A stretch of 64,000 nt of DNA from Sodalis glossinidius str. 'morsitans' (GTDB taxonomy: Bacteria > Pseudomonadota > Gammaproteobacteria > Enterobacterales > Enterobacteriaceae): assembly GCF_000010085.1 (NCBI RefSeq), contig NC_007712.1:1178001-1242000 (forward strand), written 5' to 3'. Of this stretch, positions 35,033-43,241 are shown piece after piece (within the stretch, counting starts at the first letter, position 1; each line of letters starts with the position of its first letter). The position numbers were made by a program, and so were the translations under genes. Under the pieces are notes generated by a model. That model made no database searches. It was not told the DNA's origin and worked only from the letters and a program-made list of their open reading frames with translations.

Positions 35033-35936
35033 AAGTTGTTTCCAGAAATGCCGTTATGAATGCTGATGCAACTTGCGGAACAATCGCATTCCCGTAGGCG
35101 CGCAGTCGTCCCACTCTGGAGGTAATCCCATCAGCCAGCGGGCATGCGCCGGGTTCAACTGGCCGCCACTTTTCATCCCGGCAGAAGAGCCAGTCCGCAT
35201 TTCGCCAGAAGCTGTTAGTCGGCAGGGATATTTGCAGTACACTATTTCGTGTATCTGATCTTTCAGATTGGCACAGCCGCCTTTCTTCCTCGAGTTGGCT
35301 AATGCTTTCCGACTTCTCATCGGTAAGATATCCATTGTATTGGGTGTTGCCCAGCCCGTCAGCCATACCAAACGTCCTAGCTGGGATTTGATCGCTGCAT
35401 TGCATTCCCTGCCATCCTTCCAGTCCCGCGCAGTGGGCGTCGGCCACCCAGTAGAGTCTCTGTCTGATGTGCGGTGCACCGAAGCCCGCAGCGCATAAAT
35501 CAAGTGCTGCTGTGGTGTAGCCCGCTGCTTCTAGGTCAGTTTGTACAAGGTCGAGCCAAGAGAGTCCGTCAGGGCTTGCAACTTGCTCACCAAAGATAAC
35601 GCCAGGTTTGCACTGCTGGATGAGGTGGAAGAACTCGGGCCATAAGTGTCGCTCGTCAGCAAATCCCTTTCCCTTGCCTGCCGCGCTGAAAGGTTGACAA
35701 GTGCAGCTTCCTGTCCAGACTGGCTTATTATCCGGCCATCCTGCATGACGCAATGCGTATGACCAGACACCCATTCCGGCGAAGAAATGACATTGGGTAT
35801 ATGACTTGAGGTCATCAGGTTTCACATCCTCTATTGAGCGTTCATCGACATCACCCTCGGCGATATGGCCAGCAACGATTAAATTACGCAGCCATTGTGC
35901 CGCGTAAGGGTCAATCTCGTTGTAATAAGCAGACAA
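34947..35936 (-). CDS. DNA (cytosine-5) methyltransferase (Dcm-like, phage type)
   Basis: 329 aa. Motif I is FFAGMGVWSYALRHAG. Motif IV reads TGSCTCQPFSAAGKGKGFAD; the catalytic Cys is present, but the usual Pro of the PCQ triad is Thr. Motif VI-like is FGEQVAS, motif VIII HIRQRLYWVAD, and motif X GNAIVPQVASAFI. The last ~30 residues overlap the Rz gene and may be read-through beyond an ancestral stop. It probably protects phage DNA from host restriction, if active. Confidence 0.85.
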   Translation of the reverse strand: MSAYYNEIDPYAAQWLRNLIVAGHIAEGDVDERSIEDVKPDDLKSYTQCHFFAGMGVWSYALRHAGWPDNKPVWTGSCTCQPFSAAGKGKGFADERHLWPEFFHLIQQCKPGVIFGEQVASPDGLSWLDLVQTDLEAAGYTTAALDLCAAGFGAPHIRQRLYWVADAHCAGLEGWQGMQCSDQIPARTFGMADGLGNTQYNGYLTDEKSESISQLEEERRLCQSERSDTRNSVLQISLPTNSFWRNADWLFCRDEKWRPVEPGACPLADGITSRVGRLRAYGNAIVPQVASAFITAFLETTYALENSSCYRFATDLNVRSNPVLPDTVL

Positions 35937-35994
35937 AATGATTCCTTACCGTGCGATATAATAAGATTTATGGGGATAAATTCAGAACGGGTAA

Positions 35995-36171
35995 TTATTT
36001 TTTTACACAAATTGCTTTTGCGTTGATGTCCTTAAAAGTCTCAAATTCCTGTTCAAACCTTTTTGCGGCAAATTGATACCTATTTTCAGTGTCAAACTCT
36101 TGTGTATGAAGGCTAGCTACGTTACTGAATGAGTAAGGACTGGCATACATAGCCAGGATTAATATCCACAT
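35995..36171 (-). CDS. Small phage protein with N-terminal membrane/signal segment
   Basis: 58 aa, MWILILAMYASPYSFSNVAS... ending AKAICVKK. Short proteins with a signal-like start, a xxxTQEFxTxxxCxxA-type middle and a late Cys are frequent near Rz/methylase genes in lambdoid prophages; function unknown. Below the size of a standard ORF cut-off. Confidence 0.55.
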   Translation of the reverse strand: MWILILAMYASPYSFSNVASLHTQEFDTENRYQFAAKRFEQEFETFKDINAKAICVKK

Positions 36172-36181
36172 GAAGTCATCC

Positions 36182-36391
36182 TCATTTTATTTTAATTTGA
36201 GGCTGATATTTTCCAGCCCAGACTTTGGCAACATGCAGACAATCTACAAACATCTTACCTTTTGCACTGGCGGTATTGCGGCGATAATGTTCTTTCGCTA
36301 TGTCTGCACTGATCCGTGCCACAGATTGGTCATATCCTTGCTTCATCAATTCAGTTATTACATGTTTTTCAATGAATTCTAGGTTGTTCAT
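36182..36391 (-). CDS. Small phage hypothetical protein
   Basis: 69 aa, MNNLEFIEKHVITELMKQGY. Predicted all-helical and charged; I do not recognise the family with certainty. It overlaps the 3' end of the Rha-family gene upstream, suggesting co-translation. Confidence 0.55.
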   Translation of the reverse strand: MNNLEFIEKHVITELMKQGYDQSVARISADIAKEHYRRNTASAKGKMFVDCLHVAKVWAGKYQPQIKIK

Positions 36392-36983
36392 CTTGTTTTA
36401 AATTCCTGGTATCTGGAAAATCGCCAAGATCGCATAGAAGAAGTTGAGAGAGTTTTTTCACCTGTTCTTCAACTATTGTAATTGTCTTTTTTTCTCTTCT
36501 ACGCAATGCCATTAGGCTGCTACCTTTTTGACCATGCTCTGTAAAAGAATGCTTTTCAGCCAGTGCAACCCGATCTTGCATCTGCTTAATGGTGAGTTCT
36601 GTTAAACCGGACAAGTCGAGAAGGTTAATATCTTGACCACCTTCTAACTCAGTCATCCTGTCGAACACGGTGGCCTGTAATTCGTAACTGTAGCTCATAG
36701 CCATCAAACAGGCTTCACGCTTGGGGAAGCGGTAGCAAGGAAGATCACGACCGGTGCTGTCTTTGTACTGAGCAAAAAATTTTGCTGAGTGCTCGCCTAA
36801 CACTTTCGGTACTTTTGTTAAAAAGCTTCTGTGTTGTAATTGTCTGTATTTCTTGCAAGGGAACGCCAATCCTTCACTTTTTGCTTTTGATGCACGGTCA
36901 GCGTTAATGTAGTCGATCATTTCAAGGCTACTCATGGTAGGTTTTTTTGATACAGGTAGTACTACAACATTTGAATATTGCAT
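36369..36983 (-). CDS. Rha-family phage regulatory protein
   Basis: 204 aa. MSSLEMIDYINADRASKAKS, FLTKVPKVLGEHSAKFF and CYRFPKREACLMAMSYSYEL are typical of Rha/antirepressor-type regulators found in Enterobacterales prophages. The C-terminus is a helical domain (KKTITIVEEQVKKLSQLLLC). DNA- or protein-binding regulator; the target is unknown. Confidence 0.75.
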   Translation of the reverse strand: MQYSNVVVLPVSKKPTMSSLEMIDYINADRASKAKSEGLAFPCKKYRQLQHRSFLTKVPKVLGEHSAKFFAQYKDSTGRDLPCYRFPKREACLMAMSYSYELQATVFDRMTELEGGQDINLLDLSGLTELTIKQMQDRVALAEKHSFTEHGQKGSSLMALRRREKKTITIVEEQVKKLSQLLLCDLGDFPDTRNLKQDEQPRIH

Positions 36984-37120
36984 TGCGTTTTCCTTTTGAA
37001 ATGAACCTTTGCCGCACAGGAAATTAGTCCATCAAGGCTCGCCAGCACTAACCGACTTCCTCAAAGGCTCATTTCAAAAGGTTCAGGTTTGATGTGATTC
37101 TTTACACAGCGGAGCGTATA
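36984..37120. other. Non-coding gap between lysozyme and Rha-like genes
   Basis: No gene seen. Contains two partial inverted segments (around AGGCTC...GAGCC) and should carry the promoter of the Rha-family gene's neighbours. Confidence 0.3.
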
Positions 37121-37147
37121 GAAAAGCCTTGAACGACAACCAAGGCT
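37121..37147 (-). terminator. Rho-independent terminator after the lysozyme gene
   Basis: The minus strand reads AGCCTTG - 9-base loop - CAAGGCT TTTC, directly at the lysozyme stop. Confidence 0.7.
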
Positions 37148-37644
37148 CATTGAGTTGGATTGATTAGTGCATTCGGATTTAAACAAATTTCCCGTTCTAC
37201 CTCTCTGCGGTTAATCAGCCCGTTTGATACCTTTCCTTCATCGTATTTCCATCGGCGCATCTGGTCACAAGCGCCTTGAATATCTCCGGCGTTCAACTTT
37301 TTAAGTAGCGTTGAATTGGCAAATGCCCCACTGCCGATATTGTAAACAAATGAAGTCAAAGCGGCTTTCTGCAAATCGGTAAGCTGAACAGTGACATAAC
37401 GTTCAACAGTAGCACGTGCTACCTGCAAATCCTTTTTCATCAACGCGTTACATTCTTCTTCGTTATAAATTTCCCCTGGCGTAACGTCCTTGCCGGTATG
37501 ACCGTGACAGACAGTGAGCACCCCGCCGCCATCACGATAGGGCTTATAGCGCTTACCTTCGTGCCACTGCACCAAGACGGCAGCCAGCGCTAATACGCCA
37601 CCTGACGTCACTGTTATCAATCGTTTACGAAGTTCGGGAGACAT
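37147..37644 (-). CDS. SAR-type endolysin (lysozyme, GH24)
   Basis: 165 aa. An N-terminal hydrophobic segment (VTSGGVLALAAVLVQW) resembles a signal-anchor-release domain. The catalytic region has E and D in WHEGKRYKPYRDGGG, followed by VLTVCHGHT, the E-8-D-5-T spacing of T4-type phage lysozymes. NIGSGAFANSTLLKKLNAGD is also conserved. It degrades peptidoglycan at lysis. It belongs with the holin and spanins, although these lie on both sides of other genes. Confidence 0.9.
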   Translation of the reverse strand: MSPELRKRLITVTSGGVLALAAVLVQWHEGKRYKPYRDGGGVLTVCHGHTGKDVTPGEIYNEEECNALMKKDLQVARATVERYVTVQLTDLQKAALTSFVYNIGSGAFANSTLLKKLNAGDIQGACDQMRRWKYDEGKVSNGLINRREVEREICLNPNALINPTQ

Positions 37645-37877
37645 TATAGTAATCCGATCGGTAGTTCAGCCCAGTATTGGTACATGTCGGGTGTGAACGT
37701 TTCATACTGCCCGTTATCCCAACCCTGGAAGTAGAGAAAATCCCCACTTTCCGCAACAACACTGACCACGACATTGTAATAAGCTGCATTATTGGTAATA
37801 AGATACTGCTCAGCTTTTGATGACTTGCCGGGTTTTTCACTGGAAGGGTGAAAATGGAGTTTTAATTCATTGCCCAT
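37644..37877 (-). CDS. Small phage protein, DUF551-like
   Basis: 77 aa from ATG 37877 (MGNELKLHFHPSSEKPGKSS), preceded by GAGGAA. LHFHPSSEKPG...FLYFQGWDN...YWAELPIGL has the general layout of short DUF551-type phage proteins. It sits between holin and endolysin and overlaps the endolysin start. Confidence 0.5.
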   Translation of the reverse strand: MGNELKLHFHPSSEKPGKSSKAEQYLITNNAAYYNVVVSVVAESGDFLYFQGWDNGQYETFTPDMYQYWAELPIGLL

Positions 37878-37899
37878 CGTTACTTCCTCTTTATTGTTA

Positions 37900-38079
37900 T
37901 TATTTTTTCTTGAAACGGTACTCTTTATGTCGGTAGTACCAGTTGAGGCCAACGGTCAATATTGAACAGATAATACCCGTAACCAGCGCCCATTCACTAA
38001 GCGATAGCGCACCGCATAGAAACGTCGTCGCGCTGGCACTATAGGCCGTGCCCGTTGTGTATTTTTCAATGTTATTCAT
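37900..38079 (-). CDS. Phage holin
   Basis: 59 aa, MNNIEKYTTGTAYSASATTF, then a hydrophobic segment WALVTGIICSILTVGLNWYY and a basic tail (RHKEYRFKKK). Two short hydrophobic stretches and a cationic C-terminus fit class II holins of the lysis-S type. Position just upstream of the endolysin supports the call. Too short for a standard ORF cut-off. Confidence 0.78.
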   Translation of the reverse strand: MNNIEKYTTGTAYSASATTFLCGALSLSEWALVTGIICSILTVGLNWYYRHKEYRFKKK

Positions 38080-38118
38080 AGAGTGTTTTATTTATTTAGT
38101 TTTGTAGGATTTTAACGG

Positions 38119-38484
38119 TTAACAACATTCATCAATAATGACAACACACTTGCCGCCTTTTACACCACCGTTGTTATCCATCTTCTCAACGGTCATCACG
38201 CGAACCTGGCTATCATCGTGCCAAATATCTGCCCCAGTTAAAGAATCGAGTACGCCTTTAGAGTAATTGTCTACATCACGCTTTCTCTTGTTGGGTAGAT
38301 AGAGTTGCATCAATACAGAGACCTCACCTTCAAATTTTTGACAGTCAGATTTCTGGCGCATCTCTTTGACAATTTTTGCGGTTGTTGCTTTAAATTCTTT
38401 TGCTTTATCACTGAGGTAAATGCGTTTTGAATTATGTCGCCAATAAGTATTAACGCTGGGCGGGAAGGGGAGTTCGATTATCAC
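38119..38484 (-). CDS. RusA Holliday junction resolvase
   Basis: 121 aa. ELPFPPSVNTYWRHNSKRIY near the start and KRKRDVDNYSKGVLDSLTGA with WHDDSQV carry the conserved Asp residues of RusA. It resolves four-way junctions during phage recombination. Overlaps the adenine methylase gene by 35 bases. Confidence 0.92.
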   Translation of the reverse strand: MIIELPFPPSVNTYWRHNSKRIYLSDKAKEFKATTAKIVKEMRQKSDCQKFEGEVSVLMQLYLPNKRKRDVDNYSKGVLDSLTGADIWHDDSQVRVMTVEKMDNNGGVKGGKCVVIIDECC

Positions 38485-38995
38485 GATTCACACCTTTTTT
38501 TAATAATTCTTTTCTTTGGACATACGTCATCCAGCATCCAGGTATTCGCCACGGTCGCCAGATAAACAACACACTGCCCTTGCTGTTGCCCGCCTTTCCT
38601 TCCTTGCCTGTTTCGGCAGAGATAAATGAGAGTCGTCCCTCGGTGATGAAACGCACTTCATCAGATGTTTTTAACGCTTCATAAAACCATGCTGTAGAGG
38701 TATCAGAAGGCAGTAGCATCACAATAGTCTGATTCTGTTTTTTACACTGCTCAGCCGCTTTCTTCACCCAAGGCATAATCTTGCTGTATGGCGGATTACA
38801 GAAGATAGCACCTTTGCTATTCCAGTCGCTTTTCAATGCGTCGTGCTGTTCAGTTAAAAACGCTTTGCATAGCGCGTTGCTTTTATCGGCGGCAGCATCC
38901 AGTTTGAAATTAAATTCAGCATCAAGGGCTCGAAATACTTCAATAGGTGTTTGCCATCTGTCTTTGAATGACTTTGGTGTATTACTGATTAGCAT
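38450..38995 (-). CDS. Phage DNA N6-adenine methyltransferase
   Basis: 181 aa. KDRWQTPIEVFRALDAEFNF and the catalytic NPPY (AIFCNPPYSKIMPWVKKAAE) define the phage Dam family (DNA_N-6-adenine_Mtase). Such enzymes are common in lambdoid late-early regions. With the C5 enzyme at 34947 the prophage encodes two DNA methylases. Confidence 0.9.
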   Translation of the reverse strand: MLISNTPKSFKDRWQTPIEVFRALDAEFNFKLDAAADKSNALCKAFLTEQHDALKSDWNSKGAIFCNPPYSKIMPWVKKAAEQCKKQNQTIVMLLPSDTSTAWFYEALKTSDEVRFITEGRLSFISAETGKEGKAGNSKGSVLFIWRPWRIPGCWMTYVQRKELLKKGVNRDNRTPLPAQR

Positions 38996-38997
38996 AT

Positions 38998-39237
38998 TTA
39001 AACCACGGTAGGATTTTTATATAACGGAGAATTCCAGACTTTGTTAATCATGCAGCGTGGGGTGGGGTGATTATTCCCGCTTTCTACCAGTTTAACGGCG
39101 ACATCCCATAATTTATGGTCGGCGTTAAGCGATTTCTCAACATGATACCCTTTCTCAGTATATCGTTTCACAAGTCTATTAGCTTGCCTCGTGCTGATGG
39201 CCTCGTGTCGAAACCAACTTTTTCGTAAATATGTCAT
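38998..39237 (-). CDS. Phage hypothetical protein
   Basis: 79 aa from ATG 39237 (MTYLRKSWFRHEAISTRQAN); a 22-residue upstream extension lacks a good start. KRYTEKGYHVEKSLNADHKLWDVAVKL suggests a small basic helical protein. Family not recognised. Located between the DnaC-like and methylase genes. Confidence 0.55.
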   Translation of the reverse strand: MTYLRKSWFRHEAISTRQANRLVKRYTEKGYHVEKSLNADHKLWDVAVKLVESGNNHPTPRCMINKVWNSPLYKNPTVV

Positions 39238-39290
39238 AAATATTTTTACTTTTTTAAAGATAAAATGGCGATGCGGATTGTTTGTTTGGT

Positions 39291-40022
39291 TTAAGCATGA
39301 CATTTAACTTTTGAGCGGTAACTTTCCCAATTGAAATTAATCCAAATGCCGTTATCCATCATCATGCGGTCAAGTACTCTCTCGCCCAATACGCCGCTTA
39401 TTTGCTCACCCGTTAAATTAGTTAACATACCAATCGGTTTTTTGTGTGACGTTCTACGGTCAACAAGTTGGTTAATCAGAATTTGCGTATTGTCGCTATT
39501 TCGGTGCTGGATACCTATCTCATCGAGAACCAGTAAATCAACGTTGCATAACTCACGCAATAAGCCCTCTTCGCTCCATTCGGCATGTTTTTCATACGTT
39601 GACCGAAAGCGCATCATCAAATCAGCAACGGTGATGCACAACACGGATTTACCTTTGTTTATCAAGCAATGACCAATAGCGGCTGCAAGATGATTTTTCC
39701 CTGTCCCACAGGAGCCGCTAAAAACAAATCCCCCAAAACCTGAGCCAAAGTTTTTTGCAAACGCAATAGCTTGATGTAAAGCAGCTCGTTGATCAGCAGT
39801 ATAGGCTTGATAATTTTCAAAGCGACAATCCTGATGCAGGGGGGATATCCCTGAGCGTCCAATTAGATACTTGAGGCGGTTTTGCCTGTTCAATTCCACG
39901 GTTTTCTGACTGGCTTCCCGTGATATTTTTTCCACCACGGCGAAATATTCATCACGATTAGTGGTTATGGGTTGCACATGCTTTGGCATAATTTTTTTCA
40001 GTCGTTCAATGATATTCATCAT
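39291..40022 (-). CDS. DnaC-like helicase loader
   Basis: 243 aa from ATG 40022 (MMNIIERLKKIMPKHV). Walker A is FSGSCGTGKNHLAAAIG, the same GTGKN form as E. coli DnaC. Walker B is DLLVLDEIGIQ, with a sensor in MLTNLTGEQISGVLGERVLD. The N-terminal region would bind host DnaB. With the O-like protein it forms the phage replication module. Confidence 0.9.
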   Translation of the reverse strand: MMNIIERLKKIMPKHVQPITTNRDEYFAVVEKISREASQKTVELNRQNRLKYLIGRSGISPLHQDCRFENYQAYTADQRAALHQAIAFAKNFGSGFGGFVFSGSCGTGKNHLAAAIGHCLINKGKSVLCITVADLMMRFRSTYEKHAEWSEEGLLRELCNVDLLVLDEIGIQHRNSDNTQILINQLVDRRTSHKKPIGMLTNLTGEQISGVLGERVLDRMMMDNGIWINFNWESYRSKVKCHA

Positions 40023-40107
40023 CGGGGGGAAACTCCGTATTGTCGCTTCAGCGTATCCACTCACGCGAGCTGTAACACGCTGAGAGCGGTTTAATATCGA
40101 ATCTGTG

Positions 40108-40310
40108 GTGCGCGTCTTTTAGGGTTGAGAAAACGTCACTCAGCGGTTCCTGGATACCTTAGAATCGACTGCTGAACACAACCTCACGCTAAAAACTCCT
40201 GCAAGCCTCTCTGGGCGATTCTAGTGCTCAAGTGGTACGTTCGTGTCTTTAGGGTAGAAAACGCCGTGACGGGCTTTCTCGGTGCCTTAAAATTGATTCT
40301 AGAACAGGAT
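40108..40310. repeat. Non-coding gap with two imperfect ~75-bp direct repeats
   Basis: Unit A (about 40113-40185) and unit B (about 40230-40305) share GTCTTT(T)AGGGT, AGAAAACG, and TGCCTTA/TACCTTA(A/G)AAT(T/C)GA in the same order, about 65% identical. No ORF. Just downstream of the O-like gene. Function unknown. Confidence 0.5.
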
Positions 40311-40330
40311 TGAGCATACAAATTCAAGAT

Positions 40331-41183
40331 TCAGCCGTTCACCACGATAAATCCCGCTGGACTACTGGGACGTGTTGCCACCTGATTGACCAAACTGGTC
40401 GCCCGAGGTTTAGCGGCTTGCTGTGGCTCGAAGAGTCCTTGCCAACCGTTGGCGATACTAGCGTTAATAATTTCTTCAGGCTGATGTCCGTTATCGCGGC
40501 ACTTGCCTAGCAGCTTGATAGCCTGAATTACCGTCTGCTGGGATTTAATCGGCTTGTTGATTTCCTTCCGGTACTGCACCCAAGAATCCCAGGTTGGTCT
40601 CGGTAGCCAATCAGGAAGTTCTACCGAGCTTGGGTCAAACGATTTTGATTTTACCGAAGGAGGGGTTTGGGGTGGTTTATGTTTTAATATATTTCTTTCC
40701 TTTCTTTTATGTTTAGCTGATTCGGCTAAACGCTCATTAGCTGATTTGGCTTATTTTTATTAGCCGTTTTAGCTAACGTTTCCTCACTATTAGCTGTTTC
40801 GGCTTAACTTTATTAGCTGGTTTAGCTAAACTTTTATTGAAACTCCACTCATGATAATTTTGATTTATGGAGACTTCATTATTGTGTTTGAATATCATAT
40901 TCATGTTTTCAAGTTCCTTCCTAACTTTACTGACATGTGTATGATGGATAGCCGTCATTTTCCCTATTCGCGTATTTTCAATGTGTGCACACTGTTTATT
41001 CCAATCGATAGTCAGTCGGTGAATTGCGTCAAATACTTTATATTGCCGAAATGTAAGAGGCGCGCGTAGTAATGCTTCCTTTAACTCATTATCCCACTTA
41101 GTAAATCCAATATCGCTTCCCGTCATGAGAAACGCCTGTTCCTCATCTTTTGATTTAAAATAGGCATAGGTAACGTTAGTCAT
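40331..41183 (-). pseudogene. Phage replication protein O-like, doubly frameshifted
   Basis: The N-terminal part from ATG 41183 (MTNVTYAYFKSKDEEQAFLM) holds the winged-helix origin-binding domain (LRAPLTFRQYKVFDAIHRLT, GKMTAIHHTHVSKVRKELEN) and stops at 40773. The C-terminal part (LPDWLPRPTWDSWVQYRKEI ... NGWQGLFEP), which should contact the helicase/loader, is in a third frame ending at 40331. Between them an Ala/Lys-rich linker is read in the second frame (ETLAKTANKNKPNQ). Two 1-base losses, each just before an AGCTAAT, explain both shifts. The iteron origin lies inside this linker. Confidence 0.82.
40713..40829 (-). repeat. Iteron array, candidate phage replication origin
   Basis: Five copies of an 17-18-bp imperfect palindrome, consensus TTAGCTGNTTNGGCTAA. 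They start at 40713, 40737, 40760, 40790 and 40813 (spacing 24, 23, 30, 23). They lie inside the O-like gene, the position of the lambda ori iterons. The O-like protein is the expected ligand. Confidence 0.82.
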
Positions 41184-41469
41184 GACAAGGTTCCTGTAAA
41201 TCATTTTCTTTAAGTAAATCGACTTTTGATAAACTATCTTTCAACTCCCATTCGTCGATTTCCTTAAAAATGCAACTAATATCTTCTCGTAAATAATCAA
41301 TAATTTCAGGAAGCCAAGGCATTGACTCATGTTCACACGAATGTTTATTTATGTGTTCGTAAATATATCCCGCCACTTCCATCGCTCTAATAAGTCTGGT
41401 GTGGCTTTCATGACTAATTTCTGGTCTTATTTTTTCCTGCTGTGCAGTCGAGGTATCAACAATTCTCAT
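41176..41469 (-). CDS. Phage hypothetical protein
   Basis: 97 aa, MRIVDTSTAQQEKIRPEISH. Acidic and helical, with paired Cys/His-rich HINKHSCEHESM. Family not recognised. It overlaps the start of the O-like gene and follows the Icd-like gene by 1 base, so it is in the same transcript. Confidence 0.55.
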   Translation of the reverse strand: MRIVDTSTAQQEKIRPEISHESHTRLIRAMEVAGYIYEHINKHSCEHESMPWLPEIIDYLREDISCIFKEIDEWELKDSLSKVDLLKENDLQEPCHD

Positions 41470-41470
41470 G

Positions 41471-41662
41471 TTAATTTCCCCCCATACCAGCTTGCACAGG
41501 TTGACGACCAGCCCATATTAGGCGGCTATCTTTGAACATGGAATTGAAGGTGCGGCGATCTTGACGTGTAAACGACACTTTGCCGTAAGGCGTGGTGGAG
41601 TACTCTGGAATAATCCAGTAGGTATCAATAAATTCAGAACGAGTTTGGGTCGTAGCAACCAT
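41471..41662 (-). CDS. Icd-like (host cell division inhibitor) phage protein
   Basis: 63 aa. The ending SRLIWAGRQPVQ and the preceding FIDTYWIIPEYST...RRTFNSMF follow the pattern of Icd-like proteins of P1/P4-type phages, whose C-terminus is typically ...FAGRLPV.... In P1 icd is the first gene behind the C4 antisense RNA, as here. In P1 the protein inhibits division. The match is by pattern and context, not a search. Confidence 0.6.
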   Translation of the reverse strand: MVATTQTRSEFIDTYWIIPEYSTTPYGKVSFTRQDRRTFNSMFKDSRLIWAGRQPVQAGMGGN

Positions 41663-41700
41663 AGTGTTGCCCTCTCTTTGAAGTTTTCCAAATCTCGCTA

Positions 41701-41943
41701 CCTGCTGTCAAACAGGGTGGCGAGACGTAACAGGGTTGACAGACCGGTCAAAGAGAAATCCGGCGAGCCTTACGGCTCCCCCGTTACATCACGCCATTAT
41801 TGGGGCGTAACGCTGATTTCGGACGTAAAAAACCGCACTAAAGCGGCGTGTTATATCCGCTCTTTGACTTGGGCTGTCAAACCCGGCACCCGTTTTGTTA
41901 AGGTGCTGAGTAGAATATAGCGCATGTTTTGCTCTTTCGTCAA
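41701..41943 (-). ncRNA. C4-type antisense RNA and its target leader (prophage 1)
   Basis: On the minus strand a promoter (TTGACG 41943-41938, 18-base spacer, TATATT 41919-41914) starts an RNA. Near its 5' end lie a' (GGGTTTGACAG, 41884-41874) and b' (GTCAAAGAG, 41868-41860), then a hairpin with a T-run (41846-41827). About 70 bases further the leader has b (CTCTTTGAC, 41755-41747) and a (CTGTCAACCC, 41742-41733), complementary to b' and a'. A second a'-like copy (TTTGACAGCAGG, 41712-41701) can instead pair with a. This is the P1/P7 C4 architecture. Target: the Icd-like gene directly downstream. Confidence 0.82.
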
Positions 41944-41956
41944 TGCGTACATGGGT

Positions 41957-42757
41957 TTATGCTGCAATTCCGTTCATCATGACGCTTAAAAGCTTGGGAA
42001 AGAGGCTGTCGTAGAAGTGTGGTTGCGTCTGGCGCGGGTTATTGTTGTCTGTCAGGTTCTTACCGAACTGCAAACCTTTCTCCGTTAGCGACCAGAACAG
42101 TTTTTCTTTATCAGGATGCTTGCTGCTAGGGCGCGATTTACGTTCAGCGAGTCCGAGCAGTTGCAGCCGCCGATAACCAGATTGGGGCGTATAGGGTTTA
42201 CCGTGCAGCAGTAAAAGCTCAGTGAGCGAATGTGTAACCTCACTTGATCCGGTTACACTTTTCTCTGGTGCGTCTATGGCGTAGGCTGGTAGAATATCTG
42301 GCATGCCGAGGGACGATTGGAGTTTTTTCATTGCGCCCAACATGGCAGAAGGTGCAATACGTAGCTCCTGCTTGTAAAAAGCGAGCATTGCCAATCCAGC
42401 TTGAACCTTTTCAACCAGTACACCGTTATTGCTTTTTACTGAATCTCTAAACCGCTCATAAACCTGAACTTCAAAAGCGGGGTCTATCCAAGCAGCATAT
42501 CGGATAGCAATAAGCTCAACTGCCCAGCTACCAGATTCAATACCACCTTTGATGATATTGACCGAAGCTATTTTCGTAGCTTCGCTTGCTTTTTGTACAA
42601 AATTACTTACTCCTTCTGATTTAAGGAAGTTTGATGGGCGCTGAGATTCCGTCGCTTTACCTTGCGCCACTGCCGCACGATGTAAATCATTCAAACAGTA
42701 ACGTCCGAAAGCGTCCTGACGAACAACGGTATTTTCAATTACAATTAATTTAGTCAT
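41957..42757 (-). CDS. KilA-N domain antirepressor-like protein
   Basis: 266 aa. The N-terminal KilA-N domain is clear: VVRQDAFGRYCLNDLHRAAV, then NIIKGGIESGSWAVELIAIR and YAAWIDPAFEVQVYERF. The C-terminal half has a winged-helix-like block (GYRRLQLLGLAERKSRPSSK). KilA-N proteins bind DNA and often act as phage antirepressors. It lies upstream of the C4 locus and diverges from the coiled-coil gene at 42874. Confidence 0.85.
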   Translation of the reverse strand: MTKLIVIENTVVRQDAFGRYCLNDLHRAAVAQGKATESQRPSNFLKSEGVSNFVQKASEATKIASVNIIKGGIESGSWAVELIAIRYAAWIDPAFEVQVYERFRDSVKSNNGVLVEKVQAGLAMLAFYKQELRIAPSAMLGAMKKLQSSLGMPDILPAYAIDAPEKSVTGSSEVTHSLTELLLLHGKPYTPQSGYRRLQLLGLAERKSRPSSKHPDKEKLFWSLTEKGLQFGKNLTDNNNPRQTQPHFYDSLFPKLLSVMMNGIAA

Positions 42758-42873
42758 AATAATTTCTTCATTGTTAAATGAATTTGGTTGAAATACATTG
42801 ACGGGTGACTTTTAAAATTTTGCTTGTTGACCCTCAAAAGGTTTAAACTAAAGAAAAAACAGGAGGTTTCGCT

Positions 42874-43233
42874 ATGGGCCAAGTTGCATTTGATACTCAA
42901 GAATTCGTCGAAACACTAGAAAACGCTGGGTTGCCGAAAGATCAGGCAAGAGCGATTTCTATCGCTGTTCGCAAGTCACACGAAGTGGCGGATGTAGCGA
43001 CGAAGTCGGATATCACCGAGGTAAAACGCGATATTGCCGATGTCCGTAAGGATATGGAACATCGTTTTGAAAAAGTGGAAGCACAGATCATCGATTCCCG
43101 TAAAGATACAGCCGCTCAAATCGCTTTACTTCGCAAAGATGTTGAAAGTATATCAACTTGGTTGCTCATAAAAATGGCTGGCATGATGGCTGCTATCGTC
43201 GGTATCGCTACGGCCATTATGAAATTTCTTTAA
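42874..43233 (+). CDS. DUF1640-like coiled-coil protein with C-terminal membrane helix
   Basis: 119 aa from ATG 42874, with AGGAGG 10 bases upstream. MGQVAFDTQEFVETLENAGL PKDQARAIS is followed by a heptad-rich coiled coil (ITEVKRDIADVRKDMEHRFE) and a terminal hydrophobic helix (MAGMMAAIVGIATAIMKFL). This is the layout of DUF1640/CCDC90-like proteins; function in phages is unknown. It is on the opposite strand to its neighbours. A close relative lies at 55309 beside the second C4 locus. Confidence 0.7.
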   Translation: MGQVAFDTQEFVETLENAGLPKDQARAISIAVRKSHEVADVATKSDITEVKRDIADVRKDMEHRFEKVEAQIIDSRKDTAAQIALLRKDVESISTWLLIKMAGMMAAIVGIATAIMKFL

Positions 43234-43241
43234 ACTAGCCT

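Noticed and set aside
39709..39735. Mutated Walker A in the DnaC-like protein
   Set aside because: The GTGKN form is also that of E. coli DnaC, so it is normal for the family.
40713..40829. CRISPR or terminator array
   Set aside because: Short imperfect palindromes with 23-30 bp periodicity inside an O-like gene fit replication iterons; no cas genes are present.
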